The translations under genes and the position numbers were made by a program. Under the pieces are notes generated by a model that ran no database searches, was not told the origin of the DNA, and was given only the letters and a program-made list of their open reading frames with translations. This document shows positions 1 to 13,560 of a stretch of DNA of 64,000 nucleotides, piece after piece; position 1 is the stretch's first letter, and every line of letters starts with the position of its first letter. Location of the stretch: contig NC_060025.1 in assembly GCF_021134715.1 (NCBI RefSeq), positions 4,402,001 through 4,466,000 on the forward strand. The letters are read 5' to 3'. This DNA comes from Daphnia pulex (lineage: Eukaryota > Arthropoda > Branchiopoda > Diplostraca > Daphniidae).

Positions 1-246
1 AATGAACTTCAACAGTACCGTTGCGTGGAAAGCGGCGCTGAATACTAATGAGATATAAAATGGTAAAAAGATGAAAAAAGAAGAAGAAAGAAGAAGAAAA
101 CAGGTCGAACACAAAACAAAAGAATCGAATGAGAGTTCCCTCTCTCTCTACTGAGCTCAGCAGTGCTGAGAAGGGGCTCAGCTCTCGTCTGAACCTCCGG
201 TTCTGCTCACCTGTACATAACACGGTGAGGGCCACTAGGAAGAGCC

Positions 247-275
247 AAGAAGAAGAAGAAGAAGAAGAAGAAGAA
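247..275. repeat. (GAA)n microsatellite
   Basis: About nine uninterrupted AAG/GAA triplets. It is one of several purine-triplet tracts in the first 1.5 kb; others lie near 438-458 (CTT) and 1093-1110 (GAA). Confidence 0.9.
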
Positions 276-1233
276 ACCGTTGCTGCGGAGTCAGGGTCAA
301 GGTCAGATTCTCAAACCCCAAACACGGCAATGACATTCTAGACTAAGGCATACAGTTTATCTCCATCATACGGTAACGGGTGATTACCTCATCGCCGGCC
401 CCCCTCTTGGGTTTTCTCTCCGTTTTTCTTCCACTCTCTTCTTCTTCTTCTTCTTTTTCTTTTTTTATTCATTAAAATTACATTGCACAATTGTCCTCTT
501 CTTCTACTAGATGCACGACGGTGAGCACAGTGTGAAAGGTCAACCGACATGTCTAGAATTTAAAAAAAGGTCACACACAAATCCGCTATAAAAATCCATT
601 GTTCCCAAGCCCCGACTTCCGTCTAATTTTAATAACAGAAAATCAAAAGTATATACAGTCTTATACATTCTAGGGTCAAATCAATTTTCAGTTTGAATGA
701 ATTTTCTTTCTGGTGGAAAAAAAGCGGGTGTGTATAAAGGAGAGTTATTACCTGGTTGTCTCCAGGTGAACAAATAGGGGACAAGAGTCCACAACAAAAA
801 AATCTGGAAAGAATCCAAAGAAATATAAAAACAAGTCGCATTCAACGTGTTGACGCTCCGTCCGTATATATAAGAGATGTGTTCCAGGAAGAATTCAATT
901 CGAAAAAAAAATAAAAGGTTTAGGCCGTTCGGGTTATTATGGGGGAGAATCCAAGTAGAAGTAGAAGAAGACAGTTAACTACTATACATTCACAGAAGGA
1001 AACAGAAGGATCTTGGGTTTCCGGCTGCCTTTAACGGTTGTGACCTTCAGGAGGTCACCACCCAAAGAAGGACCAGCACGAGTTTGGGGGAAACTGAAGA
1101 AGAAGAAGAAGGCAACGGAGGGGAGATGATAACGCAGGCGGAATAATATCGCCGCTGGATGGAATGTGTCTTGCGACGACTCAAGGCTCCACCTCCCATT
1201 TTTGAGATGAGGAAAAGTAATCATCAAGAAAAT

Positions 1234-1259
1234 AAGAAGAAGAAGAAGAAGAAGAAGAA
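1234..1259. repeat. (GAA)n microsatellite
   Basis: A run of AAG triplets with the same composition as the tract near 250. It is a simple repeat with no coding context. Confidence 0.85.
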
Positions 1260-4200
1260 AAAAGATGGGAGGCCTTTACCTGGGCCAGCGGCCATTTTAT
1301 TTTCTTCCATCCCCAAAAGAATCAAAAGATGAAAGGCAAAAAGAGGAAGAATGGGATAAATAGAAAAGAGGAAGGTGATTGCACCATGACCCAATGACCT
1401 ACAACGCCACCAAAGACTCCTCAAAGTCCTTCTTCTCCTTCTTCTCCTTCCTCTCCTTCTTCTTCTTCATGATAACCTGATATGGGTCCGTGCTTCTTGT
1501 GGGCGGCTTTCTCGTTTCAACAGCAGCCCACGGCCAAAGAAAAAGGGGCGCCCACAAAAGGGGGAAAAAACACACAACAACGAATAACTTTTAAAAAGTA
1601 CCGTTAGAGCCAAGTCTCCACAGCTCCGTGTGTGTATGCGTGTGTATAATAAGTTGAAGACCAACAACGTCATCGTCTTCTTTTGCCTTTTAAACTTTCC
1701 ATCAGCCTCAACGCAACAACAGCGGCTGATAAAGAACTCTCCATATCCTTTCGACTCTTCCTACTATATTCATGATGTTGTTGGGACGATGGCCTTTCTT
1801 GTGGATGGTTCATGAACTCGGACTTGTTCCGGGAACTTTATGCACCACCAATCGTTATTATTATTACCTGTTAAAGAATTCTATATAGTTAACTTTAAAA
1901 AAATAATGAATGAATTCGACTATAATTTGATTTCGCTTTCGATTTTGGTTTGACCCAACAACATTTCAATATTTCTTTTTTCTCTCATTCTCGCAATAAG
2001 TTTTCGACTATCGATGGTCGAATTTCACCAGGATGTTGAGACGTCAATAGAATTTTTTGTTTTGGCGATATGTAGACAAAAAAAGCGAACAACTGATGGA
2101 GGCAGTTGACCTACTTCCCACCAAAGGCTAGTTAGCTCCTAGCGGTCTGAAGAGAATCATCTGAAAATATAGAGTTTGTCGCGTCTCCAGTTTCCACTTC
2201 TTTGATTATATTATCCGTGTTTATCCCAGTTATTTTCGTTGGCCCAATGAAACTGTGTATCCATACCGCGAATCTCTCTTGTACATGTATATAATCTACG
2301 CAATATATGTATGGACGTGCAAATAAAGCCCGTCACATCTCTTGGACGTGAGCCATGATATAAACAAAGGCGGTCGATACGGCCCCATGGCCAAGTGTAA
2401 CGTGGGTCAGTAAGGCCCCGGATTTCGATTCTTGTTGTGGCGTCTCAAAACGTAACGGACAAAGTCAAACTGCCCAGTCTGTACACATAAGCCGGCGCCT
2501 ATACTTTTATATACAGTTTGTTATGTTGCAACATCGGCGAATCAATGGCGATTAACTCTAATTCGAGTCTCTAATCCGCCAGGGACAATAAGGAAAGACA
2601 ACAATGAAATAATAATACAACCAAAAACCTGAATCCGCCATTGTAGTATCTATATAGTAAATCGCGTCACTGGGTATAGAAAACGAAGGCGACGCATTAT
2701 TTTTCAAAGAAGAAGAAGAATTCTATACAAGGATGTGTGCCGTGTATACAATATAAAAATAGGTGACACGTATATTTAGCCGTGAGCGGTGAAAGAGAGA
2801 GGCGGATTTCCGCTAAGGCTCTCCGGCCGTCAAAAGTTTCACTTTAGATGATGCCACCCACCACCTTCAAATGGAGGGCACCCTTTCTCTTAATTGTCCG
2901 ACTAGACTCAACAGCTATATCTTTTTTTTTTAATTTTATTTATGGAAAACCTCCTTCTCTCTCATCTGCATATCAACGTGGAAATCTCATGACGGAGATC
3001 AAATGTGTGAGAAAACTCAAGACAATGAGGCTGTTGTATAGGATGAAAGTCGACGTATTGTTAACATTTTTCAAAAATCCTTTTGATGCTTTTCTCTTTC
3101 TCCCCGACGCATTTTCTCTTTACCTTGTTTCGACGTCGAGTTCCGCGTCCACCGCCATCACCTTGTCATTATTTGCAGTCGCCGAACTATAAGAGAGAAA
3201 GAAACGAGCGTTTCATCGCCTTTCTCCTTCGCCCCTGCGGTCGTGTGTCGGTGTGCGCCGTGAGCTTCCCCATCATCACACGACGCGGATTTTCTCCTCT
3301 TTTGTCTATTGTTTGTTTATTCCCTTTCTCTCCCGACGACCAGAGAGATATACTTTTTTTCATTTTTTTAAGGGGAGTATTTTTGGGCAAAGAAGACGAG
3401 AACATTTGAACAATGCAACTAAGAAAGAAAAATGTCTGGAGGGAAAAAGGAAAACGGGAAATCGGCAATCATTATCTGATTACAATGTGCGTGCAAAGAT
3501 ACATAAATATAATAGCATATAGACGCGCGCAGATACATCATTAGGAGGGAAACGAACACATCACAGTTTCTCCGTCGACTATACTTAATAAGTGAATCTC
3601 TCGCCGGAGAAAGTATCTATAGACGGGGAAGAATTTCCTTCGTTTTCTTTCATCGCGCCAAACTCAATGGAATTACGTGAGGAGAAATATGGGCCATTGT
3701 CTGCCGCTTCCTTTTATAAATTATATGAGAACATCCGGCCGATATTATTTTTGAAACCATTCTTTATATATTATATATGCGCTCTTATTAAGCAGGTGAT
3801 TTAACTGTCACGGCCAATCTATTCAATGTCAATGATTTATTCGGATCGCCACATCAATTTCCTTCATTCAATCTATAATACATTAGATTCAGCGCTGTTG
3901 AAATAAAGATGTCATGTCAATGAACGTCCAGTAGGTATGTATATATGCAGGAACAGATGGCCTGGACGGACCTTGAGATTCAGGTTACAAGATCACGTCG
4001 ACGTGCGCTGGATAGGATACCGAAAAACCCATTTTTCTTTTTCTCCTTTTTTCTTTCCATTTCCACACACATATGTGTCGTTTTTGTACGTATATTTTTG
4101 GCTTTTCCAATTGAATTGGTGACCCCAATGCCCATGACGGAGAGAAAACAACGTCAATAGCAGCAGCAGGTTCGTTTGTTTTGCATTTCTTTATTGCTGT

Positions 4201-7200
4201 ACAACTTGTTGGTTTTTCGCTTGAAAGTCTCCAAGAGACTTTTGGGCTGCTCTCTCTCCATTCGTCAAATGTTCCACACAACCGACGTCTAATATGCGTG
4301 GCCTATTACGTTTCTTAATGTCTATTCACATCTACGTATATGATGAGCCAATGAATGAACTGCTGCCCAGCACTTATGGCCAGGCCAAACGCTCTAATCG
4401 TGCTTCCTGTACGGTATCAAAATTACCCGAAACAGAAAAAAAATGCACCTGCCGAGCCTGCCGACGCTCCTCCAGCACCTGCTACTGCCGCCAGAACAGA
4501 ACGCCACCCGTCGAACGATTCTCTCCGTCGGTTCGTTGCACCGCCATTACGTGGCCTATACATTACCTTAACACACACGTCTCTAATACTGTATCTATGC
4601 ACTAGTAGCTGTGCACCACCACAGACACATCATCGTCCACGGCAAATTCAAACTCGTCTATAATAACAAGGCAACAAAAGACGCGCTGTTGCAGTGCAAC
4701 ACTTTGCAAGCAGCGCACCCAACAGCACCACTGTTGTGTCTATAATATGGATATACACTTACCCAATAATCAAAATAATTTTTTTTCTTTTTAACCAGTA
4801 ATAATATTACGGTCATATGTTGCGCACAACGCGCTTTCTCGGCTGGAAATACCGTTCCCTTGACGACTTGCTGATCCCCATTAAACTATTTTATTTTTTT
4901 AATATTTACCGTACGGTTTAAAAAAAAGAAGTTAAATAGAAGATGCATTTATAACGTCCGTTTTCCCATCCAAAACGGTCCGACCACCCGATTTGAGAAA
5001 ACAAAATGAATTTTTGTTTTTAAATTTAAATAGTTGATGTGTTGACGTCAATTGAATCCACGGATATAGTCAAGTCGGTGAATAATTTCGCTGCGCCGCT
5101 TCGTGAATCGTGATCAATAAAATCTGGGCACGCTCTCGTTCCAGCGATCCGCCATCTGTCGATGCAAGTAACAACAATCTATTTATAACCCTATATCCTC
5201 ATCCTTCTTATAGACGTACAGTGTGAGCATCACGATCAAATTTAGTTCGGCTGGCATATTATCTATAAATAATTCAATTCACGTGATGATTTATTTTCTT
5301 TCCTTTTAATTTAATTTTGTTTTTTTGTAAGATTTCCATCGGTTGTTTGAATAAATAGAACACATCCAGCGGTTACTGATGGGTTACAGCCTAGTGTAAA
5401 CGAAATGCCTTATTTAATGCCCGTCTCAAGTCGATTGATCGGCCCCGTTCCACCTTTGTAGCTTTTTTTTTTACTTTGGTTCCTAATTGAATTTCCCGTC
5501 GAGCGAGTAGAACTCAGCCTAGGAAACACTACGCACAATGACGCACAGGGGGGGGGGGCAGAACAAAAGCTAACGAGATGTAACGACTAATACATGCGAC
5601 GCCCTCCCCGTATAGTCTATTTAGCTAATAATAATAATGCACAGATGCTGATGGGAATCAGGTCTTGTGACTATAGAGTGCTTGTTTATTAGGTCAATGT
5701 TGTGAATCAAATTCTCAAGTGCGCAAAAAGAATGCGCCCCTCGACATATTGTTGATTGTCATTTCGCTTCATCAGTTCTACAAGACAAACAGAGTAGAAA
5801 TAAATAACCAAATTTCTGGGATTTCTTTCTTTCTTTTTTAAATTGATGTCGGAGAAAACGCAATATTGTACACATCGGCATTTGGCGATTGTTGATGCCT
5901 AAATTAATTGCTAAAAGGTCGGCAAATAATTGCAGAAGATTCAGGAAATAATTTTGGTTGGGTGATTGGGTCCTCAGAAATTGTACGATATGACATTCAA
6001 TCTCTCACTATAGTCACCCTCCTTCGTGTATATTCCTTAACCTTCCTTCATTATGTACCAAACCCAAACCCGTTTCGTGTGCATGTTTCCCCGAGCTGAT
6101 GACATTTCCAAATACGGTTAACAGCTAACACGTTTATCGATTCACGCTGCGACGCAGAGTCATAACGACGCTGATGAGAGACTCTTTACATCTCTAATCA
6201 AAATTTGATGACAGCAGCCGGTAATATCTATAGTTAACGTGGGAGTATATGGTGGTGGTTAACGAGTATCCAGAGACGAGCAGAAAGAAAAGCAATCAAT
6301 AAGAAAGCATAGATAAGTTCGCGTTGTATATAGACAGAGCTGCGCTGCATCCTGTATAGCTGCAGCAGCATATAGACACTGGCGCGCGCCTATATTTATA
6401 AAATCGAGCAGCAACACAGCAGCAACAGTGTTCAGCCAGCGTCAACAAGTTGACGAGGAAAAAAGGGGAAAGAGTTCTCTGAACGATATTATACGCGTCT
6501 TTTATATATTTCACGGTCCAAGGAACATCTCGAGTCTCGGTTGCTGTCGGCCCATGTGGGCGCCGGATTTGTGTATTCGTAGATAATATTCGTTTTTCTC
6601 CTTCCCCTGCTGTACTGATGGGTTCGCTTCTATTCTCTCTCATGTGGAGCCAAGCCAAATCGAGACGAGTGCTGCACAGACGTCATCGATGCTGATGCCA
6701 ACTTCTTATTTCCTCAAAGCTCTTGTATATATAGTAGACCGTACACTCCTATATGCGTCGCAGCAAACTCTGCACTCATCTCTCGTCTATGTAACCCATC
6801 CAGCCCTCCTCTCCCGCCATCAAGTGATGTGCTGCATCATACATGGCTCGCCGGCTTTTCTTATAGTTCAATGTATTCGCCGTATAGATACGTTCTTCGG
6901 TTATATACTTCTCAACAGCCCCCGATGCTTGAGCGATTCGGATTCGTGCAAACATCAAAGGAATATATATTAGCCCAACTCGCCATATCGTTCGATCGTT
7001 AGATTCGTTGCCATTCTATAATCAAAGAATGGCGGGGATTATATTGCAATGCCCTTTTAGTTACCGTATGTATAGTCTTAATAATTATGTTTCGATGCGC
7101 TGTTAATCCCGTTACAAATTGCTGAAGGCTTACGTGCCTATCAAAGGCAAAGCAGGGTTTTATTTTTTAACCTTTTTTTGTGCATAATGAATTGAATCAA

Positions 7201-9823
7201 ATGTACCGTATTTTAAATAGTCAGTTTTGCTTTCGCCATTGCATGATACGGTAGTACAGACCGTAGAATTCCTCCGACCGCGAGCTGTTTTGCCCCTCGG
7301 ATAATTGTCGCAATCGTCAAGTCTAACAGTGAAAAAAGGAAGACAATGTCTAATGATGGCCAAATAAAAACCGCAGAGCACGATAACATGTTGTGTGACG
7401 TGTGTTGGACAAAGTTCGTTGATTGAGGACTCTGCTGAGCTGGCATCCGTCCAAAAATAACAAAAAAAGGCGCTGTACTTGAGAGTTTTGATATCTACAG
7501 CAGTTCATCGAGTTCGACCGCTGCTGCCGTCTTTCTAATTTGGTTCGAATGGCTTTTCGATGCTGTGGCCAGCAAAAGCCGATTGCAATTGCGGTGAATA
7601 GAAGCGGCGACGACCGTCCGTCCGTCCGTCGACAAGCGATTACTCCATCGTCCATCAGCTGCAAGGCAAAGTTCTCTTATACATAGCCAACAAACACAAA
7701 GAAAAAACCTTATGCAACTGGGCCGAAACGGTCACTAGTCTCTGGATTGGACATATCATCAGACATGTACAATGACGTCAGCAGTCCATTTGCCATCCAA
7801 TTTCTCACCCTATAAACATAAAAAATATACGATAATAAAATAAAAGACGACCAAACCACACGTGATCGTGTGTCTGTGACATTGTTATTATCGGCAAACT
7901 CTCATTTCAGTTTTTCTCTTTTTGACTTTAATTCCGGCGTTGTGTTTTGCGTTGGTTTTCCGGTTGGACGGGAAAATAAACCGCAAAGTGTCGTCTCGGA
8001 CACTTTTTTTCCGCATATCGAAATAGAACGTTACGACTATGCCCTTGCTCTCCGTACACACGGGTTCATTCTGCAAACTTGTGTGCGTTAAGGTTATTTT
8101 CCTACACGTTGATTGCTGCGCTGGCCTCGTATACTGTCATGACCGCTCCACTCGGCAGTGACAACTACTGTATAGCAGTCGCGAAAAAAGAGAAAAGAGA
8201 TAGACGATTACATGTAAAAGCCCATCAGATAAAACATCCATGTACTACACTGTTGTTCGTCTGTAGCCACGCGACAGCAGCGGCTACGTGCCATCATTTA
8301 TTTATATTTATTTCCTCCTTTCCCTTTTTATATTTCCTATACTATACATTGAAGGGAGAAAGAACGAAGGACAGACAAAAGCGAATGTCTATTTTGTTTT
8401 ATCTTTCTGCTGTTGTTGTTGTTGTGTTCCTTTTCTGTATCGGATTGAAAAAGGAAGGAAGCGAATGTATCTAACAGAGAAAAAGAGAATAGCCATACTC
8501 GGACTCGTTACTCACTTTTCATGTTGCAACTTGCAATCAACTAATCTATAGTCCCCCCTCCTTTTTTCATGGCCGCAATATACAACTCGAGATGTTCAAA
8601 TTCGCGGAAAATGGGAGGGAATAATACGCGGGACAAAGGAAACGATGATATAAAGCCGCCCGACTATATCTGGAGCCATCTCGAGCTGGCTGACAATTCG
8701 AGGTAATTCATCACAAAGAAAGAAGAAGAAGAGAAAAAAAACCGAGGAGGAGAGAAAATGGAAACCTTAGCAACGCAGACCGACGACGTGATCCCGGCAG
8801 AAAGAAAAAGGAGCGATATATATAGTATACATCTATTATAAGTTATGGCTCGATGAATAAAACGCAAGAGGATCAGATGAATATAAAAGAATAAGACATC
8901 TTTTAGATGGCGATATAAAATCCTGCAGATGCGCATAAAAATATACAGGAGCCATGCAGGAGCCATATAGACGCCAGACAGTTTACAGCCGCACTACTTA
9001 TAGGTGTGTTCATGGGGAAAACAAAATAACAAAAGTCTATTCACCGATTATTCATCGCTCGTTTAGCCTATACAGCTACATAGACTGTCTATAAGTTTTT
9101 GGGAGCACACGTGTATAGCCTTGCGTGATCTACTGCGCCAGCAGTTGCTATAAGTCTATATAACAACGGACCATTGTTGTGCCAATATCCTAGCGAGAGA
9201 AAAAAGAAAAGAAAGCCTCAGCAATGTCTACTGGAATGATTGGCTATCTACTTTGAATGCGAATTGATGTCAGATATATGTGGTAATAGGAGTGTGTGAG
9301 AAATTGGAACAACAGCCCCGAAAAAATTCTTGATCGGTTGCGCGATGACGTCTATAACTGTAAAAGCAGCGCTGCTGTCGGTCGGTGCTGCTGGATGATT
9401 TCCATGGCGCAGACTCGGCTTTTGTTGGTCGTCTCGAACAGAAAAGAAAATATCTTTTTTTTTCTTCTCCAAGCATTTATACTCGGGAGAATCGCTCACT
9501 TTCTCAGCCGGCTGCTGCTAGATCGATGCTCCACAGTATAGGAGCAGCTCCGCAGCCGTTCAACATTGTCCATGTTATTGGGGCCTGCCAAACTTTCTAT
9601 TCCCTTTTCGGATAATATTATTTGCGGGGAATTTTTCGGGCTCTAGCTGTTTGATTGTTTTGAGCTGCTGGCTGATTTCCTGCTGCGCGCCGTCCATGCA
9701 TTATTATTATTATCCAACAGTATAGTACTCACCGCAGTGTTACATCACCGTCATTGGAGATAAGCCGCATCAGCGACTTTGGGTTCAGAGCGGTACAAGT
9801 CTTCAATTGATTTTGCGGTTTGC

Positions 9824-9842
9824 CGTGTGTGTGTGTGTGTGT
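9824..9842. repeat. (TG)n microsatellite
   Basis: A pure TG dinucleotide run of about nine units in non-coding DNA. Confidence 0.85.
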
Positions 9843-11013
9843 CTGATATCATTTTGATACGTGGGGAAAAAAAAGAAGAAAAAAGTGCGCTCCAACCGCT
9901 TGTTTCTCGGCTGTTCGACTAGGCTGGACCCTGCTGTGATTTCCTGTAGAGTTCGTTAGACTGAAATGATTTCCGGCATGACATTCGACCACAGGTAGGT
10001 GATATCGTAGCGCATATATAGCAAATAAGTACCGATATTCGTTAATTTGGCACTGAGAGACTATTATCATATTGTGCATCATGGAGACAGGGCCGTGAAT
10101 TATTTCTTTCTCCGAGGAATGAACACGCGACGTTATTAAGTAATAAGTTATACGCATCAGCATCCACCATGTCTACTGTGTACTAGTGCATCTGTGAAAT
10201 TCGATTAGGACACGATGCCTATATAGCGTTCTCAACGTCGTCCGAATGGCCGCTCTGTTCTGTTGAACGCATTGCCAGAGATAAATATACAATACAAGTT
10301 GGAATTTGATATTGTCAGTTTGCTGGTGTTGGGTTGAACGAAAGTGACCATCGATCACCGTCACTTTATTAATAAACAGAGCCAGAATAGACGGGAAGAA
10401 AAAGCATTTGCCAACTGCACAAGAATGTAAATACGAATGCGTGTCTACTCTACAGCAGCACAGGTCGAATACGTCAGAATCCGTTAATTAGCTTCGAGTT
10501 GATAGTTTGAATTATGCATTCGAAGTTAGTCGGCAAGACAGGAAAAGGAGAAAGGCTTTTAGTGCGATACTCTCTCCGATGCTGCAGTCCTGAAAAGGAG
10601 ATTATCACTTCCAAAGAGAATTTGAATTGCAAAATATTACAATACTGTCACCGGAATACAACGAAAACAATACGCCAGTGAAAGACTTTATCAACAGTAT
10701 CGGATAACTTTTCGTACAGACCGTCGTCCAATATAAAGTCATTTGTCACATCCGGCCGTGAGATGCTCTCTGATCTCGACTTTTACTTTTCACGAAAGTT
10801 TGAACGAGAAATTTTTTTTTAACTTTGATAGCTTGTGAAATTTGTTGAAAAAAAAATAAATCCACCTCATAAAATGTCAACCTAAAAACATTTAATGATA
10901 ACTGCTTGTATAAGCAAAGCTATTAGAGAAGTACGCAGTAGCGGAGCTTATTATTATTACAGTTTAATACTTGGATTCAAGTATAAATATTTGAACGAGG
11001 CTACATAAAGATT

Positions 11014-11268
11014 CTAGATGTTATAATAAGAGGCTATGATATCCTCCGGGTCTTTTGCAGTGGATTCCGTAAATAATAATACGCAGCACTGCAGAAATCC
11101 CCATGTCACTAGAATGAAGCCCATGAGTTGGGATTGATGTAATGCAATCACATCAAGAACAAGAAGAGCATTAAAGGCGCCAAGTAGACGCTTAGGCGTC
11201 AGTTTGCTGCCAAAGTGTGGCAGTTCTATAAGCTCCCTAAAGGCCTGTGCGAAATGGCTGCAATTCAA
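11014..11268 (-). CDS. Weak candidate exon for a small membrane protein
   Basis: An 80-odd codon open frame on the minus strand ends at a stop at 11014. It contains one clearly hydrophobic stretch, around residues 45-66 (GFILVTWGFLQCCVLLF), followed by a polar tail. A splice-acceptor-like sequence lies just inside its 5' end. About 130 bp upstream on the same strand is an ATG opening a 23-residue polar segment (MAEKRRKDSDSVGY...) with a GT donor after it, but the reading phases do not join through any intron of normal size. I do not recognise the product. It may be a chance frame or a decayed gene. Confidence 0.2.
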   Translation of the reverse strand: MNCSHFAQAFRELIELPHFGSKLTPKRLLGAFNALLVLDVIALHQSQLMGFILVTWGFLQCCVLLFTESTAKDPEDIIASYYNI

Positions 11269-11867
11269 TTGCGACGACCTGAAAGTGTTCGCGAGAAAAC
11301 TTTTATTTCATACCAAGTTGGCTGCACGTTTCAAAGAAGTATATCCAACCGAATCCGAGTCTTTTCTCCTTTTTTCCGCCATGTGTAAGATGTACACTTA
11401 TTTTCCCGTCCACTCTAATGTTACATAACTTATGTCATTGGTTGACTGTATATAGCTTCATTTCCGGCGCATTTTTAACGCTCGATTTCCAGGTAGTTTT
11501 GCGCTCCATGTTTATCCTCTGGTTTCCTCAAACCTAAACGTTTTTTTTTTTTAAAGTTAAATAAGTCTTATTACAGTTAACATCCGAGCGAATTCGAATA
11601 ATTTAGAATTGAAATTCAACGTTGAGATGATTTATACAAAATAGAAGATGGCCGTGTCTATAGAGCTACTCTTGACGTTTCACTGAAATTTTATTTTTGT
11701 CTAAAACTTGTTTCTGTGTATAGCTACTAAACATATGTTAATATTCATCTTGGCATCAAGTCTAACGGGCATTTCTATTGATAGGGCATTTAGGTTATTG
11801 GGATTCCTGGTCTTCCATATCTGATTGGCCCGTCAAAATCCAGTTTTAACTGCTGGGCCACCCCAAA

Positions 11868-13112
11868 ATGGACGCATGGATGGAAGTCGTCGTGCCTTAC
11901 ATCAGCGACAGAATTTTGCGGCCCATCCTGACGACGCTCCTGGCCTGTCTCCTGTCTATTGCCCTACTGCGACTCCTCGTGCTGGTCGTTTTAGAACCCG
12001 TGGGCGAACCAGTTCGCCCGTCCTTGCACTATCGCCCTTCTTCTCTGTCCGAGAGACTCATCAGCACGTTACCTGCTCTCCGGGCATCTTACACCGTTCC
12101 CGGCTGCTGGTCTCTCGTCAACAGCGGCTTGGGGGCATTTCTCATTTTGGTGGCCACGGCGGCCACTCAAGCCTGTACACGATGGACAGGTCAAGTTCGC
12201 TTCATACGTGAATACCTGCTGATGGACGACGAAGGACTGGTTTCGCTCGACTGGGTCCAGGAACTCCGATTGGCGTTCCCATTCGACAGCGATAACAAGA
12301 GCGTCTGCAAATCGCCCAGCAACTTTGGCTGGATCGTCCTCCTCATGCCCGGACAGTGGGTCTGCGATTCCAAACGGAATCTGCAGGCCGTTTGTCGCTC
12401 GCTGGTCGATCAGGGACACCAGCCGGTGATCTGGAATCGACGCGGGCAAGCCGGAACGCCGCTGGCCCAACTCAGTTCGTCGTCATCGGTTTCTGGTTGC
12501 GGTGATCTACGCCAGGTGATCCAGTACCTGAGCGCCCAACATCCCAACTCGCCGCTGGCCTTGGTTGGATTCAGTCACGCCGCCTCCCTCCTCGTTTCCT
12601 ATTTGGGCGAATTCGGGAGCAGCTCGTTGATTCATTCGGCCATCGCCGTTAGCCCGTTGTGGCAGCACCCGCCGGCCGGCATCGAATGGATTTTATCCAC
12701 TTGCAAGGGCCAACCCATCGACCATTCGGGATCGGCCGATCCACTTCGCGATTCCGACGACATCGCCGTTCCTTTGCTGGTGATTCACTACGACGACGAC
12801 CCGTTGGTGCCGGCCGACACTCTGCCCAAGGACCTCTTCACTTTGTATCCGCAATTGATTCTGGTGACGTGCCCGCTGGGCGGTCACTGTGGACAACTCC
12901 AACCGACGCCTCGCCTCGTCGATGTCATAATAGGCGACTTTATTCAAGAGGTACTGGCTTTTACCAGCTGGCCTTTGTCCGTCCCACAGCAGCAGCAGCA
13001 GCAGCAGCCGGCAAGGCGCAATCGACTCGGATCTCTTACACGTTCGTCCGTCTCTCGAAGAACCAAGAGAAATAATTTCAAGAACGGCCGTCCCAGCTGC
13101 AGTTCCTGCTAA
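11868..13112 (+). CDS. ABHD15: ABHD15-like alpha/beta hydrolase, intronless
   Basis: A single-exon, 414-residue protein. Residues about 18-42 form a hydrophobic N-terminal membrane anchor, and a second hydrophobic segment lies near residues 86-104. The core has the alpha/beta hydrolase pattern: an oxyanion-side motif LLMPGQW, then VIWNRRGQAGTPL, the nucleophile-elbow region LVGFSHAASLLVSYLGEFG, the acid region HYDDDPLVP and the histidine in GGHCG. The GEFGSSS...AVSPLW stretch after the elbow resembles vertebrate ABHD15 more than ABHD1/2/3. The elbow reads G-F-S-H-A, so the usual last glycine of GxSxG is missing. Near the C-terminus is a run of seven glutamines from CAG repeats, followed by a basic tail. 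The family is known from membrane-associated lipid metabolism; the substrate here is unknown. The ATG at 11868 is the first in a long open frame. A transposon lies 350 bp downstream. Confidence 0.8.
   Translation: MDAWMEVVVPYISDRILRPILTTLLACLLSIALLRLLVLVVLEPVGEPVRPSLHYRPSSLSERLISTLPALRASYTVPGCWSLVNSGLGAFLILVATAATQACTRWTGQVRFIREYLLMDDEGLVSLDWVQELRLAFPFDSDNKSVCKSPSNFGWIVLLMPGQWVCDSKRNLQAVCRSLVDQGHQPVIWNRRGQAGTPLAQLSSSSSVSGCGDLRQVIQYLSAQHPNSPLALVGFSHAASLLVSYLGEFGSSSLIHSAIAVSPLWQHPPAGIEWILSTCKGQPIDHSGSADPLRDSDDIAVPLLVIHYDDDPLVPADTLPKDLFTLYPQLILVTCPLGGHCGQLQPTPRLVDVIIGDFIQEVLAFTSWPLSVPQQQQQQQPARRNRLGSLTRSSVSRRTKRNNFKNGRPSCSSC
12990..13010 (+). repeat. CAG repeat encoding polyglutamine
   Basis: Seven consecutive CAG codons inside the ABHD15-like coding sequence. 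It is pure, and so a likely site of length variation. Confidence 0.85.
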
Positions 13113-13452
13113 AGTGTTGATCTCTTTATCACGCGCAAGTTGAACATTTTGGCATTATCATGTTTCAAGTATATAGTCTCCATAAGTCTGTGCCAAAAAC
13201 AATTCCAGCAGCCCTTATTGTTTCCTCACAAAGTTCACGTTACCGAATTTAACTTCAATTCTCCATTTCATTTCATTTTTCAGATCTCTTGTCGTTATCG
13301 CGGATGAGTAGAATAATCATAATATTAGCCGGAAGTGTTATTTAAATTCAGTGGCTTCAAGTCGGTTCTAAATTTAAATATTTTGAATTTTTAGCTCCAA
13401 TTATGATGTGAAGATGTGTGGCTTTCTGGTCGCTTTGTAAATGTTTGCTATC

Positions 13453-13460
13453 ACTCTGTT
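13453..13460. repeat. Left target-site duplication of transposon
   Basis: ACTCTGTT abuts the left terminal inverted repeat. The right side has ACTCTGTC, a 7/8 match. Confidence 0.75.
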
Positions 13461-13492
13461 ATGGGGTGCCGTTGTACCTTTTTACCAACAAA
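13461..13492 (+). repeat. Left terminal inverted repeat (32 bp)
   Basis: Identical over 32 bp to the reverse complement of 16294-16325. Confidence 0.95.
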
Positions 13493-13560
13493 GAAATATT
13501 AAACAATAAATGAAACATTATAATAACTTAAATCAATCGTGACATTTTATTATAACAAAA

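Larger units (their letters stand above)
1..11867. other. Gene-poor region, no convincing exons
   Basis: I find no open frame here with a recognisable domain, a coherent splice pattern or sustained coding bias. The stretch holds GAA/CTT and TG microsatellites, many short purine or pyrimidine runs, and frequent TATA-containing octamers. Short open frames are mostly low complexity. One weak candidate on the minus strand near 11014-11268 is listed separately. The stretch could be the intergenic or intronic regulatory DNA of a gene lying outside the window, but nothing in the sequence proves it. Confidence 0.6.
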
